64,000 bases of DNA from Clostridia bacterium (GCA_017534885.1 JAFXVR010000045.1:1-64000); one strand, 5' to 3'; shown: positions 33,913 to 42,682, numbered from the stretch's first letter. The notes: a model not told the origin generated them from the letters alone. Numbers and translations are program-made.

Positions 33913-33999
33913 AGCGGTTCCTTTGACAGGTTTTGTATTTGCCTTCTCCCCTTTGCCGGGAGGCGGTCCGCGCAGCCGCCAGGGACGGCCTGCCCGCCT

Positions 34000-34029
34000 A
34001 CTATAGCACAGCCGTGCGGCGCTTGTAAA
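34000..34029 (-). promoter_or_regulatory. Probable promoter of the MFS gene
   Basis: Minus strand -35 TTTACA (34029-34024), 18-bp spacer, -10 TATAGT (34005-34000), 88 bp upstream of the start. Confidence 0.6.
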
Positions 34030-34060
34030 GCAGGACGCGCATGACGGCAGCGGGATTCTC

Positions 34061-34126
34061 ATGGTTACGCTGACCGCCCTGACGTTACCGCTCCCCCTGA
34101 TCCTGGCGCTGCTCAGGAAGAAGTAA
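34061..34126 (+). CDS. Candidate 21-residue hydrophobic peptide
   Basis: ATG-initiated short frame MVTLTALTLPLPLILALLRKK followed 8 bp later by a strong terminator. One hydrophobic span with a basic end is the layout of type I toxin peptides and other small membrane peptides. The ribosome site (AGCGGGATT) is weak and no antisense RNA promoter was identified, so this is tentative. Apart from it, 33913-34306 holds only the MFS promoter, the terminator and structured DNA. Confidence 0.35.
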   Translation: MVTLTALTLPLPLILALLRKK

Positions 34127-34133
34127 GGTCAAG

Positions 34134-34172
34134 AAAAGCCATCGCGTATCGCCATTACGCGGTGGCTTTTTT
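34134..34172. terminator. Bidirectional terminator
   Basis: AAAAGCCATCGCG / CGCGGTGGCTTTTTT with an 11-base loop; T-runs on both strands. It can serve the small peptide gene (+) and the secreted-protein gene (-). Confidence 0.85.
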
Positions 34173-34306
34173 CCAAGTGAGTCCCCACCAGACAGGTGGG
34201 AGTTCCGCGGGAAAGCGTTCTCCCTGTGCGTGTTCAGGGCATCCTGCGTTGGCAAGCGAGGTTGCAAAGAACAGATGGTTATCTCCGGTTATTCCCAAAT
34301 AGGTGT

Positions 34307-34996
34307 TTACTCTTTTGATGCCTCGTAATAGCTGTCATAAACAGCCAGCCAAGCCTCATCAAGGTAATCGATATATTTCGATTTCACAATGGCTTTTGCC
34401 CAAGCTACAATCTCCTTTATGTCGGCTGATGTTCTATCAATGTCCGCATGGTAGTCGCCATAGAAGACCCTAATTGTAATTTCCTTAGCCTTTGCTATCG
34501 CTTCAATCATGTCGTATCCAATGAACCCTAAGGTTGCAGTAGAATACCCATCAGAGATAGCCAAATTGTCAAATTGATATAACACATCGTCAATGAGCAC
34601 CCATATTCCGTTGACTTTTTTCGCTCCTTCATCATAGAACTTTAACGTAACATGCATTCACAAAGACCCTGCTTCGTTCTTCTTTCCTTCTGCAACTAAC
34701 CCCCATGCAAAGTATGCATCGCTATAAGTCTCATCTGTATCCGCTTCAAAGCGGTATTCCTTTGTAATCTTTTGATACTTGTAACCCGGTTTGTTTTCAA
34801 ATTGTGTATGGTCAAACCATCCATCAGGTGCAGGTGTTGCAGTCGGCTTAGGTGTCCTGGTTGATGTTGATGTCTTCGCCGGTCTTGGTGTCCTCTGAGA
34901 AGTTGCATATGCCGTTTCGGTCAGTCCAAGAATTGCGAACTGGACAAGCAGCAGTGCGGCGAAAAGCGCAACGGCTTTTCTCATGGTAATCTTCAT
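34307..34996 (-). pseudogene. Secreted protein gene interrupted by in-frame TGA
   Basis: ATG 34996 follows AAGGAGG. The first 112 codons encode a signal peptide (KITMRKAVALFAALLLVQFA...AYA), a Thr/Pro linker (TPRPAKTSTSTRTPKPTATP) and the start of a domain, ending at TGA 34660-34658. The next codon in the same frame is ATG at 34657, and the frame continues for 116 codons to 34307. The two pieces read as one domain (WGLVAEGKK... then HVTLKFYDEGAKKVNGIW). Local DNA is AT-richer than its neighbours, suggesting acquisition. Either a nonsense mutation or two coupled genes; the first is preferred. Confidence 0.7.
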
Positions 34997-35289
34997 GGTC
35001 TGCCTCCTTTTTGACGAACGAGCCGTCAACCTTTTTCGATTCATGGAACACACTTCAGGTGTACAAATATGTCCCATCTGTCACGATCACTATATCATAT
35101 TATACCATCATTGTAAAGACTCCATGAGAGGTTTTCCCGCTTAACATTTTGTGTGTAAGATTAAGCATATGATACAAATGAGAGCCTATGCGACAATTAT
35201 TAGACAGTGCCATGTCAAAGGCGGTCAAACCAAGCTAAAAGCTAAAAGCTAACAGCTAACAGCTGTCCCGTTCTGTTACATCTCCCGCC
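34997..35289. other. AT-rich intergenic region
   Basis: No gene is supported. It contains the start-side region of the secreted-protein gene, a short direct-repeat run of AGCTAAAAGCT/AGCTAACAGCT units at 35233-35265, and ends at the promoter of the large repeat protein. Confidence 0.5.
35233..35265. repeat. Short tandem repeat (AGCTAAAA/AGCTAACA units)
   Basis: Four near-identical 8-bp units. A related run (TAGCTGTTAGCC-TTTAGCTGTTAGCC) occurs at 51143-51170 in opposite orientation, next to MITE copy 2. Confidence 0.7.
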
Positions 35290-35318
35290 TTGACAAACCA
35301 ATCTCTTCCTTCTATAAT
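35290..35318 (+). promoter_or_regulatory. Consensus promoter of the InlB-repeat protein gene
   Basis: TTGACA (35290-35295), 17-bp spacer, TATAAT (35313-35318): perfect sigma-A boxes, 51 bp upstream of the ATG. Confidence 0.92.
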
Positions 35319-35369
35319 ACAAATGTGTTACGATTCTGTTTCGGCACTGTGAGAAACGGAGGCGGGTTT

Positions 35370-38300
35370 ATGCGCAGGAAATGGGGATTTGCGGCGCTTG
35401 CCTTAGCGCTGGCGCTTTGTATTGCGGGGGCGGTTTTCGCGGAGGATAGCCCCCTGTTCAAGGCGGGGCCTTATGCGGTGCGGTACATGGCCAACGGCGG
35501 AACCAACGCTCCGGCGGATCAGATCAAGCAGCACGGCGTGCCCCTGACCCTGTCCAGCCAGCAGCCGGTGCGCGAGGGCTATACCTTCGTCAGCTGGAAC
35601 ACCGTGGCGGACGGCTCGGGTACTTCCTGGGCCCCGGGCGCGACCTATACCGCCAACGCGAACCTGACCCTCTACGCCATCTGGTCGCGGGTGACCTATA
35701 CCATCACCTATAACGCCAACGGCGGCACGGGCGCGCCGGTTCCGCAGACGAAAAACGCCGGGGAGGCCGTCAACCTCTCCACCGTCATTCCCACGCGCAA
35801 CGGGTACGCCTTCCTGCACTGGAACACCACCTCCACCGGCTCGGGAAAGGTCTATATGCCCGGCGCGCTGTATGAGGATGAGGCCAGCGTCACCCTCTTC
35901 GCCATCTGGCAGCCCCGCACCTACACCATCCGCTATGACGCCAACGGCGGCTTCGGCGCGCCCCCGGATCAGCAGAAGCAGCACGGCACGCCCCTGACCC
36001 TGACCTCTGTGATTCCCCACCGGGAGGGGTACACCTTCCTGCACTGGAACACCGCGGCGGACGGCTCCGGCGCCAGCTGGGCCCCGGGCGCCAGCTTCAC
36101 TGTCAACGCGGACACCCTGCTCTACGCCATCTGGCAGCCCATCACCTACACCGTCAGCTACAACGCCAACGGCGGCACCTTCCCGGCCCTCACCCAGACC
36201 AAGACCCACGGCGTGCCCCTGATCCTCACCGCCGAGGTGCCCACCCGCAACGGCTATACCTTTGTGAGCTGGAACACCGCCATGGACGGCTCCGGCACCA
36301 CCTACAAGCCCGGCGGAACCTATACGGCAGACGCTAACGTCACCCTCTTCGCCATCTGGCAGCGGCTGACCTGGGCGGTGCGCTACAACGCCAACGGCGG
36401 CACCGGCGCGCCGGCGGACCAGACCAAGGAGTGGGGCGTGACCCTGATCCTCTCCTCGGATATCCCCACCCGCAGCGGCTTCACCTTTGTGGAGTGGAAC
36501 ACCGCGGAGGACGGCTCCGGCGCCAGCTATGCCCCCGGCGCGGCCTATACCCGGGAGGAGGCCGTGACCCTCTACGCCCAGTGGCAGCGGATCACCTACC
36601 TGGTGACCTATAATCCCGGCGCAGGCTCCGGCGGCCCCACGGTTCAGGTCAAGGAGGCCGGCGTTCCGCTGAAGCTCAGCGAGGACAAGCCCACGCGCAA
36701 CGGCTTCACCTTTGTGTGCTGGAACACCTCCGCCGCCGGCACCGGCACCAGCTATGAGCCGGGTGAACTCTACTTTGACGACGCGAACCTGAACCTCTTC
36801 GCCATTTGGAAGCGGCTGACCTACACCGTGTATTATAACGCCAACGGCGGAACCGGCGCGCCCGTCAGCCAGACCAAGGAGTGGGGCGTGGCCCTGACCC
36901 TCTCCTCCGAGACTCCCCAGCGCAACGGCTACTCCTTCCAGAACTGGAACACCCGCGCCGACGGCTCCGGCACGAATTACGCCCCCGGCGCGTCCTACAC
37001 CGTCGATGAGTCCGTCACCCTCTTCGCCGTCTGGTCGAAGATCCAGTACACGGTGACCTACAACGCCAACGGCGGCACCGGCGCGCCGCCCCAGCAGCAC
37101 CGCTCCCCCGGAGAAACCCTGATCCTCAGCACAGCCATCCCCACCCGGGTGGGCTATGTGTTTGTGGAGTGGAACACCGTGGCCACGGGCGGCGGCACCA
37201 GCTATCAGCCGGGCGATGTCTACACTGCGGACGCCAGCGTCACCCTCTTCGCCATCTGGCAGGCCCGCGAGTACATCGTCAGCTATGACGCCAACGGCGG
37301 CGAAACCGCCCCCATGGCCCAGAAGAAGATCCACGGCACAGCCCTGACCCTGACCTCCGACCTGCCCACGCGCACCGGCTGGACCTTCGCCAGCTGGAAC
37401 ACCCGCTCCGACGGCTCCGGCACATCCTATATGCCCGGCGGCAGCTATACCACCGAGGCGGATGTCACCCTCTACGCCATCTGGAACGACCGGACGGTCA
37501 CCCTGACCTACAACGCCAACGGCGGAACCGGCGCGCCGCCCGCCCTCACCGTTTCAGCCGGGACCACCGTCACCGTCAGCTACGAAACGCCCCACCTCAC
37601 CGGCTCCACCTTCGTGCGCTGGAACACCCGCTCGGACGGCTCCGGGGCCAGCTATATGCCCGGGGACACCCTGGTGCTGAACGACAGCCTGACCCTCTTC
37701 GCCATCTGGAAGACCCACAAGGTCACCCTGATTTATGAGACCTTCGGCGCGGACAACACGCCCGACCCGGTGACCGTGGCAGAGGGCGACACCGTCGTCC
37801 TGTCCACCATGATCCCCACCCGGAACGGCTATGTCTTCAGCCACTGGAACACGGAGCACGACGGCACCGGCGCCAGCTACGCTCCCGGCGCGTCCTTCAC
37901 CCTGAACACCGACCTGACCCTCTTTGCCATCTGGACCAAGAGCCTGTTCCGGGTGAGCTACGACGCCAACGGCGGCACCAACGCCCCGCCGGATCAGGAG
38001 AAGGCCCTCGGCGTGCCGCTGACCCTCACCGACGCCCTGCCCCTGTGGGAAGGCCACAGCTTCGTCTGCTGGAACACCTCCCCGGCGGGCACCGGCACCA
38101 GCTATTTCCCCGGCGGCGCCTATGCGGCTGACGCGGACGTGACCCTCTACGCGGTCTGGAATCCCCACCAGTACACCATCACCTATGACGCCAACGGCGG
38201 CACGGGCGCGCCTGCCCCCCAGACCAAGTCCCACGGGGTGACCCTCTACCTGTCCACCGTGGAGCCCACCCGCGCCGGCTGCACCTTCGCCCGCTGGGCC

Positions 38301-39200
38301 ACCTCCCCGGACGGCTCCGGCATCAGCTTCCACCCGGGCCAGGGCTTCACCCTCAACAAGGACACCACCCTCTTCGCCATCTGGGATCCTCAGCTGTACA
38401 CCATCCACTTTGACGCCAACGGCGGCACCAACGCCCCCGCCGACCAGCAGAAGCTCCACGGCGCGTCCATCACCCTGTCCTCCCAGAAGCCCGAGCGCAC
38501 CGGCTATGATTTCGTCACCTGGTGCACGGACAAGGGCGGCGCCGGCACGGACTTCCTCCCGGGCGCGGTCTTCAGTCTGGACGCGGACACCACCCTCTTC
38601 GCCCAGTGGACGCCCGCCCCGCCTTCCCCGCCCTCCATGCTGACCCTTCTGGAGACGAGCCTTGTGTACTCGGTCTCCCCGGACGGCAAGTCCATCTTCA
38701 TGAACCAGCCCACCGTCCTCACCTCCGAGGGGCCCTGCACCTTCGCCTACAACTGCTATGACGACGGCGGCAGTGCGGTGAACTACTACTATTCCGGCGC
38801 GAACCGCACCGCCATGAGCCCGGGCCGGAACGGCCGCTTCAACGTGTACTGCGTGGTGAACGACGGCCACACCAGTGTGACCATCGCCACCGGCTGGGTG
38901 AAGCTGACGGGCTACGGCGGCGGCGCGCTCCAGGTCAGCGAGACCAGCGCCTCCTGGACGCTCTCCCCGGACAAGCACTCCATCTTCATCGACAAGCCCA
39001 CCATCAGCGGCGGCTCAGGCAGCTACAAGATCGCCTACGTCTGCTATGACGACCACAGCAATTCCGTCAACTACTACTATTCCACCGCCAACCGCACCGC
39101 CATGACGCCCGGCTATCCCGGCCGCTTCTGCGTCTATGTCACCGTCTCCGACGGCGTCACCTCGGTGACCATCAACACCGGCTGGGTGGATGTGTACTGA
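35370..39200 (+). CDS. Giant secreted protein with 14 InlB B-type repeats
   Basis: 1,276 residues. ATG 35370 has GGAGG 7 nt upstream; the frame opens at GTG 35325, which is at the transcription start. Signal peptide about residues 1-25. Then 14 consecutive ~75-residue repeats with YNANGGTGAP, a hydrophobic strand, GYTFVSWNT, DGSGTSY.PG and LTLFAIW cores (Listeria-Bacteroides repeat, beta-grasp fold). Two ~85-residue C-terminal modules duplicate SVSPDGKSIFM / TLSPDKHSIFI and SVNYYYS.ANRTAM. No LPXTG, SLH or transmembrane anchor is seen, so it is released or bound non-covalently. An adhesin or matrix role is inferred. Confidence 0.9.
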   Translation: MRRKWGFAALALALALCIAGAVFAEDSPLFKAGPYAVRYMANGGTNAPADQIKQHGVPLTLSSQQPVREGYTFVSWNTVADGSGTSWAPGATYTANANLTLYAIWSRVTYTITYNANGGTGAPVPQTKNAGEAVNLSTVIPTRNGYAFLHWNTTSTGSGKVYMPGALYEDEASVTLFAIWQPRTYTIRYDANGGFGAPPDQQKQHGTPLTLTSVIPHREGYTFLHWNTAADGSGASWAPGASFTVNADTLLYAIWQPITYTVSYNANGGTFPALTQTKTHGVPLILTAEVPTRNGYTFVSWNTAMDGSGTTYKPGGTYTADANVTLFAIWQRLTWAVRYNANGGTGAPADQTKEWGVTLILSSDIPTRSGFTFVEWNTAEDGSGASYAPGAAYTREEAVTLYAQWQRITYLVTYNPGAGSGGPTVQVKEAGVPLKLSEDKPTRNGFTFVCWNTSAAGTGTSYEPGELYFDDANLNLFAIWKRLTYTVYYNANGGTGAPVSQTKEWGVALTLSSETPQRNGYSFQNWNTRADGSGTNYAPGASYTVDESVTLFAVWSKIQYTVTYNANGGTGAPPQQHRSPGETLILSTAIPTRVGYVFVEWNTVATGGGTSYQPGDVYTADASVTLFAIWQAREYIVSYDANGGETAPMAQKKIHGTALTLTSDLPTRTGWTFASWNTRSDGSGTSYMPGGSYTTEADVTLYAIWNDRTVTLTYNANGGTGAPPALTVSAGTTVTVSYETPHLTGSTFVRWNTRSDGSGASYMPGDTLVLNDSLTLFAIWKTHKVTLIYETFGADNTPDPVTVAEGDTVVLSTMIPTRNGYVFSHWNTEHDGTGASYAPGASFTLNTDLTLFAIWTKSLFRVSYDANGGTNAPPDQEKALGVPLTLTDALPLWEGHSFVCWNTSPAGTGTSYFPGGAYAADADVTLYAVWNPHQYTITYDANGGTGAPAPQTKSHGVTLYLSTVEPTRAGCTFARWATSPDGSGISFHPGQGFTLNKDTTLFAIWDPQLYTIHFDANGGTNAPADQQKLHGASITLSSQKPERTGYDFVTWCTDKGGAGTDFLPGAVFSLDADTTLFAQWTPAPPSPPSMLTLLETSLVYSVSPDGKSIFMNQPTVLTSEGPCTFAYNCYDDGGSAVNYYYSGANRTAMSPGRNGRFNVYCVVNDGHTSVTIATGWVKLTGYGGGALQVSETSASWTLSPDKHSIFIDKPTISGGSGSYKIAYVCYDDHSNSVNYYYSTANRTAMTPGYPGRFCVYVTVSDGVTSVTINTGWVDVY

Positions 39201-39212
39201 TCACGGCAAGTC

Positions 39213-39252
39213 AAAAGCGCGGGGAGGCTGAATCGCTTCTCCGCGCTTTTCG
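39213..39252. terminator. Bidirectional terminator between convergent genes
   Basis: AAAAGCGCGG...CCGCGCTTTT stem with extra pairs near the loop, 12 bp past the plus-strand stop and 10 bp before the minus-strand stop. Confidence 0.9.
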
Positions 39253-39262
39253 TATGTTCTTC

Positions 39263-40186
39263 TCAGATCGGTTCAAACAGGTCGTCCGGCAGCGGCTGAT
39301 AGAGATCCACCACGGTTTCGGGGGTCTCCTCCTCGGGTTCATCCGGCTCGTCGATCTCGTCGACCGGCTCGTGGTCAACCTCCTCCGGTTCCGGCTCGGC
39401 TTCCGGCTCTTCAACCGGTTCCGGCTCGGCGACAGGTTCCGGGGTGGCCTCCGGCGTCTCAGGCTCGGGAGTGGCTTCCGGCTCCGTGGATCTGGCATCG
39501 GGTTCCGCCACCTCGGGCTCTAAGCTCACCGGGCCCGTGACGGTCAGGAACTGGGTCTGAATCCAGCCGTGCCAGCCGTTGACCTCGATCTCCGCCCAGT
39601 CGTCCTTCTGGGAGCGCACCACGGCGGTCATGCCGGGCTGCAGACCGGTCAGCACCTTGCTGCCCTTGCTGGGGCCCTGGCGCAGGTTGACCTTGTGGGT
39701 GCTGGTGACGGAATCCTTGTAGCTGATCTGGGCGCTGACGGGGGTCTCCTCCAGCGGGCCCAGGAAGCGCAGCACGGACGTGGCCACCCAGCCGACGGTG
39801 TCGCCGTAGACGATCTTGCTGTACTTCTCCCCCACCTCGGCCACCATCACGATCTTGCCCACAGTGGCCTTGGCGAGGATGGCGCTCTTGGGCTTCTCGG
39901 TCAGCCGCAGGTTGACGGTCTTGTTCTTGTAATACAGGTAGGCGAAGTGCTGATCCAGCGGCGCGGTGCGATCCCAGATCAGCCGGGAGGAGGGGATGAT
40001 CAGGTTCTGTCCGCCGTCCCAGATGGTGGTGAGCACCGAACCCAGGAAGCGCACCTGCACATTTTTGCGGATGGTGCCGTCCTCCTGGCGCATGGACACC
40101 GGCGTGGAACCCTCCGCCGCGATGGCGCTGACGCACTGTGTCAGCAGCAGCAGGGCGCAGAGCAGCGCGAGCAGTCGTTTCTTCAT
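39263..40186 (-). CDS. Secreted SH3-domain protein with acidic Pro/Glu tail
   Basis: 307 residues; ATG 40186 follows GGAGGTG. Signal peptide (KKRLLALLCALLLLTQCVSAIAA). Two SH3-like segments: one around AILAKATVGKIVMVAEVGEKYSK, one around VNLRQGPSKGSKVLTGLQPG...GWIQTQFL. The last ~100 residues are low complexity, mostly E, P, T and V, as in wall-spanning stalks. Likely binds the cell envelope. Lies 34 bp behind the DegV gene and probably shares its transcript. Confidence 0.82.
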   Translation of the reverse strand: MKKRLLALLCALLLLTQCVSAIAAEGSTPVSMRQEDGTIRKNVQVRFLGSVLTTIWDGGQNLIIPSSRLIWDRTAPLDQHFAYLYYKNKTVNLRLTEKPKSAILAKATVGKIVMVAEVGEKYSKIVYGDTVGWVATSVLRFLGPLEETPVSAQISYKDSVTSTHKVNLRQGPSKGSKVLTGLQPGMTAVVRSQKDDWAEIEVNGWHGWIQTQFLTVTGPVSLEPEVAEPDARSTEPEATPEPETPEATPEPVAEPEPVEEPEAEPEPEEVDHEPVDEIDEPDEPEEETPETVVDLYQPLPDDLFEPI

Positions 40187-40220
40187 ATCAGCACACCTCC
40201 GTTCGGTGATCTCTCTGGTT

Positions 40221-41072
40221 TCAGTCCCGGGCGACCCAGGTGATGGAGATGGATCCCTGTCCCCCGTAGGTTCCCACAATCGTTCCGATGCCCATGGTCT
40301 CGATGGGCGGCAATTCGATGGGCAGGCTGCGCACATAATCCGCCAGCTGCTGCACCGCCTCCGGGCACTCGGCCCCGGCGATGACCATTGGGATGTCCAT
40401 GCGCGGCGGGCATTCCTCCAGCCGCTCCCGGTACCAGTTCAGGGTCTTTTCCCGGCCCCGCACCAGTCCCGCCTGATGCAGGACGCCGTCCTGGAGCTTC
40501 AGCATGGGCTTCAGGTGCAGGGCGCTGCCCACCTTGCCCACCGCGGGATTGATCCGCCCGCCGATAACCAGGTACTTCATGTCCCCCGCCTGCCCGTAAG
40601 TGCGCTGATGGTCCCGCAGGCTGATCAGCCATTCGCCCAGCGCTTCGGCGGAGGCGAACTCGTCCTTGCGGCGGCAGGCCATGCGCGCCAGCTGACCGCT
40701 GGCCGAGACCACGCCAAGGCTGTCCACCAGCGTCACCCGCTCAGGATGCTCCAGCTTCTTGCAGGCCATGCAGGCGCTCTGCCAGCAGCCCGAAAGCGCG
40801 CTGGAGCCGCAGAGATACAGCGCCTCCGCCCCGTCCTCCGCCAGCGCCTCCCGGAAAGCCTGCAGATAGGTATCCGGCGTGATCTGACTGGTCTTGGGCA
40901 GCTCCGTGGTGCAGGTCTGCAGCCGGGCGTAAAAGTCCTTCCGGCTCAGGTTCAGCCCCTCGTAGAATTCCTCGCCGCCGAACCGCACCGGCAGAACCAG
41001 CAGTTCCGCGCCCATCTCCCGGGCTTCCTCCGGCGTGATGTCAGACATGCTGTCAATGATGATATGGATCAT
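40221..41072 (-). CDS. DegV family fatty-acid-binding protein
   Basis: 283 residues from ATG 41072. The start HIIIDSMSDITPEEARE, the LPKTSQITP segment and GSSALSGCWQS are DegV hallmarks. DegV/FakB proteins bind fatty acids for FakA kinase. An upstream in-frame ATG at 41180 would add 36 residues and lies 18-20 nt from the predicted transcription start, so an extended form is possible. Followed by the SH3-domain gene. Confidence 0.9.
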   Translation of the reverse strand: MIHIIIDSMSDITPEEAREMGAELLVLPVRFGGEEFYEGLNLSRKDFYARLQTCTTELPKTSQITPDTYLQAFREALAEDGAEALYLCGSSALSGCWQSACMACKKLEHPERVTLVDSLGVVSASGQLARMACRRKDEFASAEALGEWLISLRDHQRTYGQAGDMKYLVIGGRINPAVGKVGSALHLKPMLKLQDGVLHQAGLVRGREKTLNWYRERLEECPPRMDIPMVIAGAECPEAVQQLADYVRSLPIELPPIETMGIGTIVGTYGGQGSISITWVARD

Positions 41073-41203
41073 GGTCTGTTCGCCGCTTCCGCAGCCGCAA
41101 CCCCCAATCCTTCCGTCCGGTTCCGGGCTTGTCCCGCCTGGCTCCTGTTTCCAGGCGTCCTTCCCTGGCAGGGCATACATTTGCCTGCTTCCCCACCATA
41201 CAA

Positions 41204-41232
41204 AGCATAACACAGCGCCTGCGCCTTGTCAA
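41204..41232 (-). promoter_or_regulatory. Promoter of the DegV operon
   Basis: Minus strand -35 TTGACA (41232-41227), 17-bp spacer, -10 TATGCT (41209-41204). About 120 nt lie between the predicted start of transcription and ATG 41072; otherwise 41073-41410 holds no gene. Confidence 0.82.
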
Positions 41233-41357
41233 GGACGGGATAGGGGAAAGCACAAGAAGGAGAGCGGAGGAAGGCATTGATCAGCGGAGTGCATGCGCAT
41301 GGCATTTCCGGCAAGGCAGGTACGCGCAGCAAACGAGGCGCAGCGCCGACAGAGCGC

Positions 41358-41386
41358 TTGAAATTACCGCGATGGGATGATATAAT
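41358..41386 (+). promoter_or_regulatory. Promoter of the small interrupted gene
   Basis: -35 TTGAAA (41358-41363), 17-bp spacer, -10 TATAAT (41381-41386), followed by GGGAGGTGG and ATG 41411. Confidence 0.85.
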
Positions 41387-41410
41387 TGTTACAGGGAGGT
41401 GGTTCACCAT

Positions 41411-41767
41411 ATGGCACTGAGAGAAGGCGTCCGCTGCGGTTTGCTGCAGATGGCGATCGACAAGGTCAAGGACGGGATCGACCCGCCGGAAGAAGATTTC
41501 GATACGGACGAGAAACGGGAATACTGATTCGGATGTCAAAAGGCCGCTTTCATGAACTGAGCCACGACTGGTTGTGGAAGACAGCGGAAATCACCACAAC
41601 CAGTCGTGGCTCTAAGGTTGAAAGCGCCCTTTTGTCACCCTTACCAATACTATGAGCGCCAGGTGAAAGACCTGCAGGAGTACATGGACATGGTTGGCCC
41701 GGAGCAGTTTGCCCGGACGACGTTTGAAATCGAGTATTCTTATGAGGACGAGGAGGAGGACGAGTAG
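41411..41767 (+). pseudogene. Small acidic-tail protein gene interrupted by a MITE
   Basis: From ATG 41411 (after GGGAGGTGG) the frame encodes ALREGVRCGLLQMAIDKVKDG... to REY, then stops at TGA 41525-41527 at the MITE junction. Removing the 120-bp element and one AATACT copy (41526-41651) rejoins the frame exactly: GAA TAC TAT GAG, then RQVKDLQEYMDMVGPEQF and an acidic end, to TAG 41765. The restored protein would be about 76 residues. I do not recognise its family. The truncated 38-residue form may still be made. Confidence 0.85.
41526..41645 (+). mobile_element. MITE-like element, copy 1 (120 bp)
   Basis: Flanked by direct repeats AATACT (41520-41525, 41646-41651). Ends are imperfect inverted repeats (GATTCGGATGTCAAAAGG at left; complement of GGTAAGGGTGACAAAAGG at right). 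Inside, 19-bp perfect arms (41559-41577 and 41594-41612) form a hairpin with a 16-base loop. No coding capacity. Differs from copy 2 at a single base. Confidence 0.92.
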
Positions 41768-41792
41768 CCGCTGTCGCCGCACGGGTTTCCTC

Positions 41793-41817
41793 AAGCCGCC
41801 CACCCCGGGCGGTTTTC
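41793..41817 (+). terminator. Terminator of the interrupted small gene
   Basis: CCGCCC/GGGCGG stem followed by TTTTC, 25 bp past the TAG. Confidence 0.75.
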
Positions 41818-41901
41818 AATTGCAACCATATGACCGGCATTCATATACATCACATAAGCAGGGGCAGAGCGAGCAAAAGCTTCGGGGATCTTCCATGCAC
41901 A

Positions 41902-41948
41902 GGAAAAGCCCCGCAACCCTTGATTTCTCTCGGTTTGCGAGGCTTTTG
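41902..41948 (-). terminator. Terminator of tRNA-Pro
   Basis: AAAAGCCTCGCAA / TTGCGGGGCTTTT stem on the minus strand directly after the tRNA. Confidence 0.8.
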
Positions 41949-41950
41949 CT

Positions 41951-42026
41951 GGTCTGGGTGAGAAGACTTGAACTTCCGGCCTCCTGAACCCCATTCAGGC
42001 ACGCTACCAAACTGCGCCACACCCAG
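41951..42026 (-). tRNA. tRNA-Pro (anticodon GGG)
   Basis: 76 nt with encoded CCA. Acceptor CTGGGTG/CACCCAG; anticodon stem CCTGA/TCAGG with loop ATGGGGT, U33 then GGG; T-arm CCGGAAGTTCAAGTCTTC form. Own promoter and terminator are visible. Confidence 0.95.
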
Positions 42027-42054
42027 GCATCAAAGGTTTCCCTCTGACAGCCTC

Positions 42055-42083
42055 ATTATAGCGCGAATGCAGGCGGATGTCAA
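42055..42083 (-). promoter_or_regulatory. Promoter of tRNA-Pro
   Basis: Minus strand -35 TTGACA (42083-42078), 17-bp spacer, -10 TATAAT (42060-42055), perfect consensus, 28 bp upstream of the tRNA. Confidence 0.92.
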
Positions 42084-42187
42084 GTGGGTTTTTTCAGCCA
42101 GACCGACTGCCAGTGCTGAGTAGTCAAACATAGGTTACACATTAGGCAGCAGAGAGCGAAGGGAAGATCCGAGTGTAGCAGCAGTTA

Positions 42188-42676
42188 TCAAGATACACCC
42201 TCATGTTCCGTCTCTCCCCTTTCCGGCGCCTCCGCGATCTCCTGATACATCGTCGCGCACCAGAACCGCAGGCCCGCCCTGTCTGTATAAAAGCGCAGGA
42301 GCCTGGGCCAGTCCTTGCCCACAGCGGTCAGCTGGAGCTGCTCGCAGCGGGCGGCTTCGGCGCGGCGGCGGAGGGCGGCCATCAGGTCGGCGCCGGCGGA
42401 GCGGCCGCGCCAGGCGGGCTTCACATAGATTTCCTCCGCCTCGTAGCACCGGCCCCGGGTCTTGCGCCCGATGAAGCGCGCGTCCTCGCTCACGTGCCCC
42501 ACCGCGTAGCCGATCGCCTCAGCGCCGGCCCAGGCGATGAACAGATCCTGCCCCTCCAGCTGCTCAGGGGTGAAGGGCACCACACCGTTGCAGCAGCCCT
42601 CCGCCGCAAAATCCGCGCTCATGGCGAGGATCAGGGGTCTTTCCTCCGCCGGGGCTTCACGCACAACGCAGGTCAT
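42188..42676 (-). CDS. GNAT family N-acetyltransferase
   Basis: 162 residues. The acetyl-CoA loop is visible as EIYVKPAWRGRSAGADLMAAL (first 20 residues of motif A) followed by a helix and LQLTAVGKDWPRLLRFYTDRAGL. Substrate unknown. It starts 6 bp after the stop of the uridine kinase gene and is likely cotranscribed with it. Confidence 0.88.
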   Translation of the reverse strand: MTCVVREAPAEERPLILAMSADFAAEGCCNGVVPFTPEQLEGQDLFIAWAGAEAIGYAVGHVSEDARFIGRKTRGRCYEAEEIYVKPAWRGRSAGADLMAALRRRAEAARCEQLQLTAVGKDWPRLLRFYTDRAGLRFWCATMYQEIAEAPERGETEHEGVS

Positions 42677-42682
42677 CAGCGC

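Noticed and set aside
34173..34306. T-box-like or 6S-like RNA
   Set aside because: A TTCCGCGGGAAAGC word hints at a T-box antiterminator, but the UGGnACC core is absent and no plus-strand target gene follows.
35403..37334. 643-codon minus-strand frame opposite the InlB repeats
   Set aside because: Its apparent repeats mirror the repeats on the real strand; no start signal.
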